The notes beneath the pieces were generated by a model that saw only the letters and a list, made by a program, of their open reading frames with translations, did no database searches and was not told where the DNA came from. A stretch of DNA of 64,000 nt from NCBI GenBank assembly GCA_003508835.1, contig PUFA01000070.1:9522112-9586111 (forward strand), given 5' to 3'. Of this stretch, positions 1 through 11,062 are shown one piece after another. The first letter of the stretch is position 1. Every line of letters starts with the position of its first letter. The translations under genes and the position numbers were made by a program. The DNA comes from Eonycteris spelaea (taxonomy: Eukaryota; Chordata; Mammalia; Chiroptera; Pteropodidae).

Positions 1-254
1 TAGAGCAACTCCTCCTCCTCCCATGACTCCCCCTGCCACCCAGTCTTTTGGCCAAATTTACTCTTGGTTCAATTCTCAGTATAGATGAGATTTTAAACAT
101 GTCTTCCAGGAATTCGTTCCTGACTTCCAGGTCTAGGGTAGATGCTTCTCCTAGCTTTATCTGAACCATTCTGTGTTAGGCAGGTAGGGTTAATCACATA
201 GCTTCTAGACTAGAACTAGGCTGCCCCACTTTCAAGTCCCTGTTCTTCCCCGTT

Positions 255-400
255 CTTGACTGTGACCTTGGCCCTATACCTCAGATTGCTCATCTGTAAG
301 TTGGGGATAATAATATTGTGCCTATTCTATAAGGTTATGAGGGTGAACCGCCTGATACACAGTTCTAAATGAGTTCATTAGTTGTTATTATCACTCTAAC
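255..400 (+). repeat. MIR-type SINE fragment
   Basis: The block contains the typical MIR core and 3' part: a 'cctcagattgctcatctgtaa' like stretch, then a 'ggggataataata' stretch and a drift into 'atgagttcattagttgttatt'. It is old and diverged. The rest of 1-840 shows no gene I can support. Confidence 0.6.
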
Positions 401-1049
401 TTATCACCCTCACACCGTGAGTGAGATCTGAGGGAGAAGGAACTTTATCCACCAAAGTATTCCTTAGCTGCTTTAAATAAAGAATGAATGAAGCCTGCTG
501 ACTGGATCTAGTCAGAGCTGGGTTGGGGTGAAAAACTATTTATGGCCATAAGGAATTATGGTTATCTGTTAAATATCAGAGAGCAAGACTCAGGCACAAC
601 TTCTAAGACAGAAAGGATTTCACCTCCTGGTTTCCTCCCTCGGGGTCCTAGACGGCCCTTGATCCAATTAGTAGGCAAGACTGCCATCTGGCGGTAAAAC
701 CTGAGATTTCCGCTTCTTGGCGGTGGGACTAAAACCACTTTTTTTGTTTTGCACACTTCGCATGTTTTCACTTTAGATTTATAGTCCAAGAAGTTCTATA
801 TCATAATGCATTAAGCTTTATTCCTCTCTCCAACCTCTCCTAGATCTTGCTTCTTTCCTTCAGTTCCCTCGGGCTTGGCACTGTTGAGTTCCCCCGAGTT
901 GCAGAAACTAACCCGTGGGAGGTCTCTTTCAGGAGCTTCAGACTTCCAGCTGCTAGACGCAGTCCCGAGGAGGTGGCCCTGCTGGCTTTACGAAAAAGTT
1001 GTTGGGAGAGATCTGGACTTTTAGACCTTTCCTCAGCCCAATACAGGCT

Positions 1050-1160
1050 AACCGGATTGGGGGCCCCGCCCACTGTCCTGGTCTCCCTGGCAACTGTCTT
1101 CCTGCCAGAGTTGCCCCTCTCCCAGTGTTACCCAACCACCTTCAGGCCCGCCTCCTCCAA
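1050..1160 (+). promoter_or_regulatory. Promoter-like block with an RFX X-box
   Basis: At about 1079-1093 the sequence reads gtctccctggcaac, which fits the RFX X-box pattern GTYNCC-NN-RGNAAC at both half sites. Just upstream is an inverted CCAAT box (attgg, about 1055) next to a GC box (ccccgccc, about 1064). This combination resembles a small TATA-less promoter. X-box promoters are typical of ciliary and testis genes; the link to the ORF that starts 170 bases downstream is inference. The X-box could also be a chance match. Confidence 0.4.
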
Positions 1161-1258
1161 GGTCCTGACTGGTTCATAGCAAATGTGGGTCGGCACCTAA
1201 GGAAGGCATTGAGGTTTGAGCTGCCGGGAGAGAAGCAGGAGTATTTCAGGGGGAGGAA

Positions 1259-1591
1259 ATGAGGTCTCAGGAGCGGCTGGAGGACCTGTGTGCAGCCTCT
1301 GGTAGAGGGTCTGTTAGAGCCTCAGAAAGAGGAACTGCAGGTCCTGGGAGACAGTCACCAGGGTTCAGGCTGGAGACACCTGGGCCACTCTCAGAGCTGA
1401 CCCCAGAACGAGGACCCCTGCGAGGAGGAGGGACTCCTGCTATTCTGCATCCCTACCACACAGGCCACCCCAACCCCAAACTGCCTTGTTCATTAGTACT
1501 GGGCCAGTGGGGAAGAACTCAAGACCCTTACTTCTATCGCTTCTTGATTTTCCTCCTGAAGTCCCTATTTTTAGGGTCAGTGGCATGGTAG
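1259..1591 (+). CDS. Possible small single-exon protein with a hydrophobic C-terminus (110 codons)
   Basis: I do not recognise this protein. The ORF starts at an ATG with a G at -3 and ends at TAG 1589-1591. Residues 1-85 are rich in R, G, E, P and S with no clear fold. The last 22 residues are strongly hydrophobic and aromatic with one lysine (PYFYRFLIFLLKSLFLGSVA then W), consistent with a tail anchor or a short transmembrane helix. It lies 170 bases downstream of a promoter-like block with an X-box. The TAG overlaps a possible splice donor (atg|gtaggt), so the end could be spliced. It is 6.7 kb upstream of CD63 exon 1. It could equally be a non-coding conserved promoter segment with a chance ORF. 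The case rests on the context and the tail only. Confidence 0.3.
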   Translation: MRSQERLEDLCAASGRGSVRASERGTAGPGRQSPGFRLETPGPLSELTPERGPLRGGGTPAILHPYHTGHPNPKLPCSLVLGQWGRTQDPYFYRFLIFLLKSLFLGSVAW

Positions 1592-2487
1592 GTCTTTCCA
1601 AGGAGGGGATGGATGGGCTGGGTCACTGAGAAGCAGGTGAGGGGAAGGGGGCGTTCCTACAAGGCTTGCTTCCCCTCTCCCACCAAGAGCCTCTGGGAAT
1701 GTTGTGTGGGGAAGCTATTCTGGGCTGGGGGTAGTCTGTTAGTGGAATGGACCCTCCCAGGTCTCTACCCACAAACCCTGACGCACCCCCTTCCCAGCTC
1801 CCAGGACCTCACTGTGTAATTACCATCCTCTCCCACACCGTAGTTCTGCCCCCTATAATTATCCTGTCTTCATCCACCCAGTTAACCTCTTTTATTCCAA
1901 GGTTCTCTAAGAGAAGTTGGAGGTTCAGAGGGAGCCAAAAAGTTTGTGTTGGGGGGAGAGGGTTGTGGAAGTGGGATACAGTTGGGGAACTCTGAGAATC
2001 CTTTGTTGTCACTTCTTTGTTTGTCTCTGGCCTTCTGGAAGACACACCACCCTGCCCCCATCACTTTCCCCTTATCCTCTTAGGGCAGGCCCAGCCCTTC
2101 CACTCCTTCCTACTTTCACTCTCCAGTCTTCCTAGGCCTCCCAGCTCTGCCTGTTTTTGTCACCTACTTCCCCCTCCCGGTCCCTGCTGGGGTGCTGCTG
2201 GGGGTAGTGGCCAAAAACTGGTCCCAGCTATGCCAGCAGGAGGCACCAGTATTCTATCTGTTGGTCAAGAAAGGGAGAGTTCTGAGCGCAATGTTTACTT
2301 CTCCAGGGATTTCAAAATGCTGGCAGATGTGCTGACCCCTGAGGTGACAAAGAATGACCTGGGCTGCCAGATAAGGAGAGCTGACGGGAAGCAGAGAAGA
2401 GCTGGAGGCAGGAATGTTCAGAGGGAATCCAATCTCCAATCTCTAGGAGAAAGCACAGGGCAGTGAAGGTCAAAGTTGTTGCCAGAC

Positions 2488-2490
<3 letters not shown>

Positions 2491-2525
<35 letters not shown>

Positions 2526-2590
2526 TGTGTGTGCGCCTGCGTGCTTGGGGGGGGGTGTGGGGTGGGGTGGGTGGGGTGGGGGAGGGAATG
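2491..2590. repeat. (TG)n microsatellite with adjacent G-rich run
   Basis: About 15 GT units are followed by a short interrupted GT tract and a stretch dominated by GGGGTGG units. Several long minus-strand ORFs here are products of the low-complexity repeat. From 1,600 to 4,800 I see no gene, only this tract, a (GAGT)n tract, MIR remnants and a pyrimidine-rich tract. Confidence 0.85.
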
Positions 2591-3025
2591 GTGAGGGTGT
2601 GTAGATGGCCAGAATGTCTGGCTGGGGTACGAATGAGAATGAGAACTGGAAATTAGAGATGTGAGTGAGGGTAGGACACACGGCCTGGGCTCTGGCTGGG
2701 GGTGCCAGAGACCTGCACCCGTTCGAACCATGCCTCACCTCCTCGCCCCTAGTTCCCTGAGCTGCAAGTCCACATTCATGGGGATGAGTCCAGCTAGTTG
2801 GGAAGAACTTGACTGAATGTCCCCAAGGCCTGCAATGCCCTGCTGTGCCACTCTGCCCCCCACCAGCCTGTGCTGGGCGGCCCCCGGCACCCACAGCTTT
2901 CTTTCGTCATAGCCCTCACCACACTCCGTTTTGTGTCTGTGTCCACAGGTTGTAATCACCTTAAAGGCAGGGCCGTGTCAACTCGTCTCCATCTAGTTCC
3001 AGTGCCTGGCATGTTTAGGATTTCA

Positions 3026-3082
3026 GTAAATGGATGGATGGATAAGTGAATGAGTGAATGAGTGAGTGAGTGAGTGAGTGAA
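3026..3082. repeat. (GAGT)n/(GAAT)n tetranucleotide repeat
   Basis: The sequence has a run of gagtgaat units that becomes a pure gagt array before gaattc. It follows an L2/MIR-like tail (agtgcctggcatg... agtaaatgg), a common origin of such repeats. Confidence 0.8.
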
Positions 3083-4534
3083 TTCTTTCTCAACCCCAAG
3101 GAACAGAAACCTGAGATAACCTCCCTGCGCCAGCCGTGCTTCTTTCTCATTTCTTCTATGTGCATCTCTGCTCCATCCCAGGAGAAACCTGAGTCGTATG
3201 GGTCTGTGGCTCTCAGTGGAGACTGCAGCACTTCTGAGCCAGTTTTGGACCAGGAACACACAGCAAAGATCCTGGCCCAGGTGGTACACTCGGAGGCCAT
3301 GGGCTGGAACTGCTCGCCCTGCCCAGTCACCAGCTGGGCATCTGGAATGACCCCTATTGGTAATAGTGCTACTGACTGGAAGGAGGCTGGGAGAGGAGCC
3401 AGGCAAGGGTAGAGAGAACAAAGGGCCAGAATTCATGGCCTGGGAGTCCAAGGAATAGGGAAAAGAATGAAGCAAGGAGGGAGATGGAGCACTGAAGATG
3501 GAGCCTGGCAGTGGGGTCGGGGCTGGGTGGAGCTGGACCAGGAACTCAGCCTTGGGGCTTGAACGGGGACTCTGGGCTAAGACCAAGACAGGCAAGAGGG
3601 TCAAAGGAGGCTGGGTTGTCCCTCTCAATCCTTTCCTCAGCTACCTTAAGTGAGGTAGAGATCAGATATTTCTCAGAGCAAAATCACTTTAACTCCTATG
3701 AATCTAAAAACAGAGTATAATTATAAAGCGCTTATTATTCTTAAGGTAACAGAACGGATCCCCTTCATCTCTTCTGTGATCTTCACCACTGCCCTGTGAA
3801 GTGAGGAAGGGAGTAGCTTTCCTCCTGCCTAACCGGGAGGAAGCTGAGGCTTAGGGAGGGTGAGAGTTGGCAAAGTCACACCACTCCTGCGTGCTGCACA
3901 AGTGAGGAGCAGAACCTGTCTTGCACCAGGGCTTCAGACCTCATGTGCTTCTTGCTGGTGGTGGATGTGGTGCACCTACTACTGGAGTTTGTGCGTCAAG
4001 ACCCTGGTTCTGACCTGCAGGTTGCCCCTGAGTGAGTGGTTTCATATTTCTAAGCCTTACTTTCCTCGAAGTGAGGATGTAAGGTGACTTTGGCAATGAC
4101 AATTTCTCCTGGGTGGCACAGTGCGGTCGGTGACTTACTCTTGCCCAGACAGCTGCAGGAGTCAGAGCCGGCCACCACAAAGACTCCACCGATCAGTACC
4201 TTAGTGGTGCTGTCCCTGCAGAGACAGTATGGGATATCTTCCTCGAGGGGCTGTGCTGAGCCCTAGTGCTCAACTGGGTCTTTCACCAACTCTCTGGGGA
4301 GCCCGTGCTGGGGTGGTCCATGAGCCTTTCTACCAGCAGGACCCACAAAGCCACAGGTTTTGATATAACCCTGCAGTCCAGAGGCTACCATCAAGCACCC
4401 ATGCTCCCTCATACATATCTAAAACAGGACTCTGGATTTAAGTTTCAGGCCCCCATTTCAGACTCAACCTCTTTACATTACGTTCCCACCACCACCCTTC
4501 CTACCCTCCCCCAGGCTGATACACTCTTCATTTC

Positions 4535-4689
4535 CTCTCTCTCTCTCCCTCTTCCCCACCCCTCTCACTCATGTCTATTTTCCCCTCTCACATCTCCCAA
4601 CCTTTCTCGTGTCTTCCACCCTCCTTTATTCTCACCTCTATCACCTCACACCTCTCCCAACCTTTTTTTCCTTCCTTCCTTTCCTTTCC

Positions 4690-4745
<56 letters not shown>

Positions 4746-4775
4746 CCCCTTCTCCTTCCCTCCCTCTCTTTCCTT
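4535..4775. repeat. Pyrimidine-rich tract with (TC)n core
   Basis: A homopyrimidine-rich segment with a pure CT array at about 4695-4742. All overlapping plus-strand ORFs are Ser/Leu/Pro low-complexity translations. Confidence 0.85.
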
Positions 4776-4825
4776 TTCTTTGAATATTTCTGTGGGGAGG
4801 GGATACCTACTCAATTAGAGGTCTT

Positions 4826-5246
4826 TTATTTTTTTATGCCCATCGTGCCATGAATTCACAGGGAGTGGGTTCCAGCAGCTCGGTCTCCTTTACATTGGTT
4901 CTCACAAAGTGTTCTTCTCTGGGTGAGCAGGCTGGTGCTTCAGTCGAACCCAGGTACCTTTTCTTTGGCTTCTTTTTCTGCTCATTTTCCTTCGCATGTC
5001 TAGGGAATCTGTTTTAGCTCTTGGAGTACTTAAATGCTCCATATGTACATTAATTCTCTTGGCAAGAGTCTTGCCCTTAACTTGTTTGTTTACAATAATG
5101 CCAACCACATGCTGGTAACACTGTAGACCCTCCCAGTTTTGCCATCATAACATTTGTGGGACATTCCTTTTGGAGCAGTGCCCATTTCCTAGATGTCTAC
5201 AATATTCTTTCTCATAGATTTGCATGAATGTGGCTAAGGAACAACT
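4826..5246 (-). pseudogene. RPL21: RPL21 processed pseudogene, 5' truncated
   Basis: Read on the minus strand, the block translates in pieces to the middle and C-terminal part of ribosomal protein L21. Recognisable pieces are HxVVP-like sequence near 5236, KGMPHKCY-like sequence, then [20 protein letters not shown] (5108 downward), [17 protein letters not shown], and an end at about 4845. There are no introns. The codons for the first 30 or so residues are missing, there are frameshifts (for example just before the VGI segment), and the stop position reads through. An A-rich tail follows at 4826-4833. This is a dead retrocopy inserted by LINE machinery, with no expected product. The functional RPL21 gene lies elsewhere in mammals. 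Confidence 0.85.
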
Positions 5247-5944
5247 CTATGTTTTTTTCCTAATTAATTATTTTATTTTTCAATTACAGTTGGCACACAA
5301 CTTCATGCTCTCTAAAAGGCCTAGAAACATACAGTGAGTGCCTCTCCTTCTTCCCTTGGTGTTGGTGAATTACTAGAAGTTGCAAATTAGGGCTGAAAAG
5401 CAACCCTTCTCTTTCTCTTTCCTCCTCACTTTCCCCAAGTGTCCTCACTTCTCTCCGCCCCCCCTGCCCTGCCCCCAGCCTCTGCAGGTGGCAGTTCTGA
5501 GCTCACTGGTCCTGCTGAGTGGAGGGGAGAAGGTGTCTGGGCTCCCTGTATGGATATGGGCTTCAAGAGGCCTTGGGCACTAGCTGCAAGCTGCTGTGCA
5601 TTGCACTTGGTCTGGCTGATGCCTATGTGCTCTCAGATGGCACCACTTTCACTTGGGACACCTGTGGCCATCCTGCTTTGGCCCTGGGTGGAGGTATGGT
5701 AGAGGTGGAGGGCGGCCTGCTGTGTGGGGAGGGACAAGGGTACCCCTCTGAGTCATCTAGGACTCTTCCTACTTCCTCTCCCCCTCCCACAGGTAGGCAG
5801 TCACCCAGTCCTTTGATTTGCCTCTGAAATGACACCCAGACTTCCCTTCCTTCTGTGGTTCCAGCCTTCACTAGCTCTTCGATGGACGGTGGCAGTGATG
5901 TCCCAGGTATCTTTCAGGCCACCTGATTTTTATTCCTACTCCTT

Positions 5945-6330
5945 TCATTGTAGGCCAGTTGCAAGATAGGTCACCCTCTCGAAACGTCCCACCACTCCCC
6001 ATTGCCTTTAGAACATACCCAACAGTCCTGTCATCTAGACCGTTTCATCTGGTGTTTCATCTAGTGTTCTGTGAAGGATTCCAAAAGAAATTACAGACAC
6101 ATTTCTCCCTCAAATATGGTATGCATCTTTCAAAGATAGAGTCATTTCCCTATGTAATCATACTATCATCACAACTATAAAAAAATATTTCTCATGCCTA
6201 CCTCTCAGTCCATATTCAAATTTCCCCAGTTGTTCCCAAAATGTCTTTCACGGTTGGTTCAATTCAAAGGCCAAGCATTATACTTGGTTGTTGTGTGTCT
6301 AAAGCTCTTAGTCTTCACTTCAGACTACCC
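5945..6330. repeat. Old L1 3'-end fragment (L1ME-like)
   Basis: Contains the characteristic text about 'attcaaatttccccagttgt', 'aaaatgtctttcacgg' and 'aagcattatacttggttgttgtgtg', which is found in 3' ends of old L1 elements. The remainder of 5,250-7,750 is unique sequence with no gene I can support. Confidence 0.55.
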
Positions 6331-7778
6331 TCCCTCCCGCCCATCTTTCACCACATCCTACCTGAGCTCTTTGAGCCACTCACGCCCAACCTCCCATGAA
6401 CTTTTGAATTACTTTTTTACAGGTGGCTCTTTCCTTGTCAGTGGAACTGAGAGCTGCCCCTTTAGTCTCTAAAGTCACCTCAGAGAGCACCGCCCACCTG
6501 TGCGAAATCCTTTCTTTTTCTTTTTCCTACCTGGGCTGAGGTACTACCTGTCCCTCTCTCTGAGGTCATCCAGCTGCCACCAGAGGTTTCTACTTCTGTT
6601 CACAGGTAGACTTGGTTTTGCCTCCTGGCAAAAGTCAGGGCCATCGTTTTCCGCCTGCCTTGCTGGCTGCCCCTTCCCCAGCACATGCCTGGCAATATAG
6701 AGACAGCACAATAAAAAACTGCTGAATACGCCTTTCTTCATTCAGTACCTTTCTCCTCCTGCGCAGCCTGCCTGCTGTGATAACTAGGGAGCAAGGTCCA
6801 GAATGGGTTTGGTGTGTCTTGCTGGAAGGTTGTGATCCTGGAAATCGGTTTTCAGCACAGCCCAGATCCTCTTCCTTTGGTCTTGCATCTTTTCCTTTTG
6901 TTTCCACACACCAAGACTCAGGAAGTGGTTCTTGAGTCAGGACCTTAGGAGCCTAAGGGGTGGGGCCCAGGCTGGGGCAGTGGGAATATGCTGGCTAGTT
7001 CCCCTTGGCCCATTTACACAGCTCCTTCTGGGCACCACCATAGTACACAAGGGAGTGAGGCAGCTTAAGCCTGCCACCTCCCCTTCCAGCCTTCACCTGG
7101 CTTTGTGCTGTGGGATGAGGTCTGTCTGCTAGGATGGGCTGGGAAATCCAGGGTATAGATGCAATATCTGCCTTAGTGTCCATTCACTCACCGTGACCGG
7201 CTGATCCAGGAGTGGTGGGGGCACAGACCTTGTCAATCCTCCCGCAAAGGGAGGGACCAGGCTCTGATGGATCATGATTGACTGGGTGGGATGGTCTGGA
7301 GAAGAGTTTCCTCTCCCTCTCAACCCATTACGCAGGAGCCCTAGAAAATGGAGAAGGGTTTAACAGAGGGGAAAGGAACACGCACTCAAGAATGTTGGGG
7401 GACTCCCGGGATGTGAGGCTGGGGATTCTTTGGAAGCGTTTGTTCTGGCCCCATTCTATCCCGGGGAGCCGACAGCGCCCACTGCCGTCGGGGATGGACT
7501 GGGGCTTGAACACAGATGGAGCCCAAGGAAGGGAGTGGGCTCTGGTGGAGGACAAGGAGACCTGGGCATTCATCCCTGCTTTTGGCTGCCAGACAGAACC
7601 AGGCGGCGCTCGGTTCTCTTCTTCTACCTCAGTTGGCAGGGGGTGGGGGCGCCAGAAGAGGGCAACCTGAGGTCCTGCCCCTGGTGCCTTACCCCAGCAG
7701 GGGTAGGCGCAGTCTTCCGGGTCCGGGCCCCTTGGCCTTGACCCAGCCGAGGGCTCGGCCCTCCCCTCCGCGGCTGGG

Positions 7779-7813
7779 TGACTCAGGCCACAGCTGTTCC
7801 CGCGTCACATGAG
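7779..7813. promoter_or_regulatory. AP-1 site and CLEAR-like E-box in the CD63 promoter
   Basis: TGACTCA (7779-7785) is a perfect AP-1 core. GTCACATGAG (7804-7813) differs by two bases from the GTCACGTGAC palindrome bound by TFEB/TFE3 (CLEAR). Both lie within 200 bases of the predicted CD63 first exon. CD63 is a known lysosomal gene, so regulation by MiT/TFE factors is plausible; here it is inferred from sequence only. Confidence 0.4.
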
Positions 7814-7839
7814 GAAGGCCGGCGGCCACACGGCCTGGG

Positions 7840-8470
7840 AGGGGCTGGGGCTGGAGGCTGGGGCGGGGCCGCGCGGCAGGCGGGGCCGGAGCCGGGGGGC
7901 GCAGCTAGAGAGCCCCTGAGCGGCGGCGGGAGAGGATCGCACCGCCTCGCGGAGCCCAGGTGAGGCGACAGGCCAGGTCAGCTGTAGGGTCTGGGGGGTC
8001 GCCGGCAGCCCCCTCCTCTAGGTTCGCCCAGGCCTCCGAAGACCCGCCGCACTCCGGGCCTCTTCGAGGCTTTCTCGACTTTGTAACTTTGAAAAGTTCC
8101 AGAGGCCCGGGCGGGGCGGGGAGCGGTGGGGTGGCGGTCGCATCTCATTTTTGGGGGTGGTCAGAGCGGAGGGGAAAGCGGCTAGCGGTCAGGCTCGGGC
8201 TGAGGACCGTGTTCGGGACTGGTCGGGCGGGGAGGGGGTATTTCACGCCGGGGGCTGGCGGCCGAGGGGGGCGACGGTCTCGCGCCCCCGCCTGCGCCCT
8301 CGGATCTGTCCCCGGAGGCGGCGGGCGGGCCTGGGCTGCGCGGCGGTCGCCCCACCCCTCTTCGGGCCTGGGAGAAGAGGGGGCTGGGAGACGTGGATCT
8401 GACCGCGGGTTTCCGTGTGGGCGGGGCCGGGAATGGGGGCCGAGCAGGGAAGGCCTCGAGGGCCGCCAGG
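7840..8470. promoter_or_regulatory. CD63: CpG-rich promoter, exon 1 and 5' intron of CD63
   Basis: Very GC- and CpG-rich sequence with several GC boxes (ggggcggggcc). The non-coding exon 1 ends at 7959 with donor cag|gtgagg. The start of transcription is not visible precisely; it is probably near 7860-7900. Confidence 0.7.
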
Positions 8471-8544
8471 GAGCCCGGAAGCCACGGGCCCCCTCGGCCG
8501 GTTCTAATCCCCCTGCCCTCCCTTCTGGCGCAGGTCCGGCAGCC

Positions 8545-10994
8545 ATGGCGGTGGAAGGAGGAATGAGATGTGTCAAGATTTACTCTACGTTTTTCTGTTG
8601 GCCTTTTGCGTGAGTAGGGAGTGGAGGGGACGATGGGAGCGTGCTGGCGGGGTGCGGGGAGACCTGGCTTCGGAGTGCAGAGGGTTGAGGGACCAGGAAT
8701 GAAGGCAGCTGGAGACCAGATGTGGAAAGAAAGCCCGGCGAACGGCCGAAGACAGCATGGTCACCCCGTCCTCCAGCCTTCAGGGACCTCTGAGGCTTGT
8801 TTGGATGAGAATGGTCAACCTCGGTACTCAGCGCCCTCACCCAATTCCTGGCCCTTCCTGTCTGGTGACCCAGCCGCTTGCGATAGGGGCAGTGGGGCAA
8901 CCAGCCAACGGCTGATGTACTGATGCTATCGCCACACAGCGGGGGCTACTCTGCCTTCCCCACCCTCCTCCAGCCTTTCTCCCTTCTCCATCTCTTCATT
9001 TCAATCATCCCTCTTTACCCCTCCCAGCTGCTTGCGGGTTGAGAAGGGCTCTGCCCACCTCAGTTTGCTCCTGCTCTGGACTCCTGCCTTGAGAGGTTAC
9101 TGTTTGTCCAGGGAGAGGCACATCCAGGGAGGGGTACACACCACTCCTGTCCCCTTCTCTGAGCCTAGTTGGCGAGGGAACCCTAGTCACTGCTAATAGG
9201 CATGGGTTGGGCATGGAGGATAGTAAGAGGGCAGTTCTGAGAGCCCATGAGGCCCAGAGGAAGTACTACTCTGTTAGGAATATGTGCCCTGCAGTCAAGG
9301 CTTTCAGGGAACTTCTCTTTTTGCATTTGAACCAACTGGGCAAAGATGGGTCATTCTCTCCCCCCCCCGCCCCCCAGTCAAAAGTTTCCTGGCGGGGTGA
9401 GATCCCTGACGCGGTTAAGTCTGTGTCCTGGGTGCACTCGCTGCCTTCTACCACGGAAGGTTGATGGGGTTGTGGTTCTGGACTAACCCCCTGACCTGCC
9501 CTCCTTGTAGGCCTGTGCAGTGGGACTGATCGCTGTGGGTATAGGGGCCCAGCTCCTCCTGAGTCAGACCATCAGCCAGGGGGCCACTCCTGGCTCCATC
9601 TTGCCTGTGGTCATCATCGCAGTGGGTGCCTTCCTTTTCCTGGTGGCTATTGTGGGCTGCTGTGGGGCCTGCAAGGAGAACTACTGTCTTATGATCACGG
9701 TGAGTGAGGCATGGGGCCAGTGTGGGTGCTTGGGACTTCTGGAAGGTCACTTCTGTTGGGGGGTCACGAGGGTGAGCAAAATGAGGTGGGGAGGCAAAAA
9801 TCTTTGTGAGCGTTCCAGAGACTGGCTGGGCCATAGCTGGCCCCTCACTCAGATTCCAAACCTGACTCCCATCCTTTGCTCCTGCAGTTTGTTATCTTCC
9901 TGTCTCTTATTGTGCTGGTGGAGGTGGCTGCAGCCATTACTGGCTATGTGTTTAGAGACAAGGTAAGCAGGGAATAAGGGGAGGGCCCTGTTACGGAGGC
10001 CTAGCTGCTCTGGGACCCAGGTACCCTGAATTCTGACCTCAATAATGCCCCTCCTTACTCCCAGGTGATGTTAGAATTTAATAAGGACTTCCGACAGCAG
10101 ATGAAGGATTATCCAAAACAGAACCAGACGGCTTTGTTCCTGGACAGGATGCAGGAAAATGTGAGTAGGGTTGCTTGGAGCAGGGGGAATGGGGGTAGAA
10201 GATTCTTATCTCCATATTGAAGGTGGAGTTTCACTTAACAACCTCCCCCATATCACTTCTCTCCCCCAGTTCCAGTGCTGCGGGGCAGATAACTACACAG
10301 ACTGGAAGACCATCTTTCCTGAGCCCAAAGTCCGAGTCCCTGACTCCTGCTGTGTCAATGTCACTCAGGGCTGTGGGATTAATTACAATGTGAAGGAGAT
10401 CTATACTGAGGTAGGGAGGAGGCTGAGATGAGGTAGCAGGGGACTTGGGAACTTGGGTAATGTTTCAAGAGGTGAGAGGAACCAAGGATGGAGGTGGAGA
10501 GGGTTGGGGCTCTGGGAAGTTGGAGACCAGGGATGGGGAGGAGGTAGTGGAATGATAGGGGTGAGGTGGAAGGTATCAAGGGTCAGGGAGAGACCCATGG
10601 ACCAGGGGAGGTGGGTAGGAAGTATCTGATGGTGTTCTTGCCCTGTGCGCCTGTGCCACCCTTCAGGGCTGTGTGGAGAAGATTGGGCTCTGGCTGAGGA
10701 GCAATGTGCTGGTGGTGGCTGCAGCAGCCCTGGGCATTGCCTTTGTGGAGGTGAGAGGCACCCTTGGGATTCATTCCAGGGCATCTGGGGAGCAGGGGCA
10801 GTGGGCAGGAAGGTGCTGAACAGGAGGTACTGGTCTGGGAGGGGAGCACTGGGAATATTTGGAGTCTCTTGGGTGGGTTGGTGGTATTTTGCCCTTCTGA
10901 CTCCTCTCTATCTCCTCTTTCCTTCTAGGTCCTGGGAATTGTCTTTGCCTGCTGCCTTGTGAAGAGTATCCAAAGTGGCTATGAAGTGATGTAG
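8545..10994 (+). CDS. CD63: CD63 tetraspanin (LAMP-3), 7 coding exons; one-base deletion in first coding exon
   Basis: Four-pass tetraspanin of late endosomes, lysosomes, secretory granules and exosomes. Coding exons: 8545-8609, 9511-9699, 9888-9962, 10065-10160, 10270-10410, 10667-10750, 10929-10994, all with GT-AG borders. The start MAVEGGM and the end GYEVM (the YxxM-type lysosomal sorting signal) match CD63. Exon 3 encodes TM2 and the GCCGACKENYC segment. Exon 6 carries the large-loop CCG motif (FQCCGADNYTDW) and further loop cysteines (SCC, GCG). The exon lengths sum to 716 bases, one short of 717, which would give exactly 238 residues. The missing base lies at about 8578-8583 in exon 2: as written, translation stops a few codons into the next exon, yet the +1 frame after it reads the conserved LYV..LLAFC. 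An ATTAAA poly(A) signal is at about 11057. It converges with RDH5. Confidence 0.95.
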
Positions 10995-11056
10995 GGAGTC
11001 TGGTTTCTTCAGCCCCTCTTCTAGGAGGGTGGGGTAATATACTCCACGTTTTTCAA

Positions 11057-11062
11057 TTAAAC
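11057..11062 (+). terminator. CD63 poly(A) signal (ATTAAA)
   Basis: The variant hexamer lies 63 bases after the stop codon, in the sequence caattaaacgg, with T-rich sequence downstream. No AATAAA is closer. Confidence 0.65.

Noticed and set aside
2312..2894. Two long minus-strand ORFs across the TG/G-rich region
   Set aside because: They translate the microsatellite into His-Thr and Pro-rich low complexity. No conserved motif or splice context.
4266..4853. 195-codon plus-strand ORF
   Set aside because: It is a Ser/Leu/Pro translation of a pyrimidine tract and ends in the RPL21 retrocopy.
7960..8613. 217-codon ORF across CD63 intron 1 and exon 2
   Set aside because: GC-rich intronic read-through joined to the CD63 start exon. 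The exon borders and CD63 homology explain the coding part.
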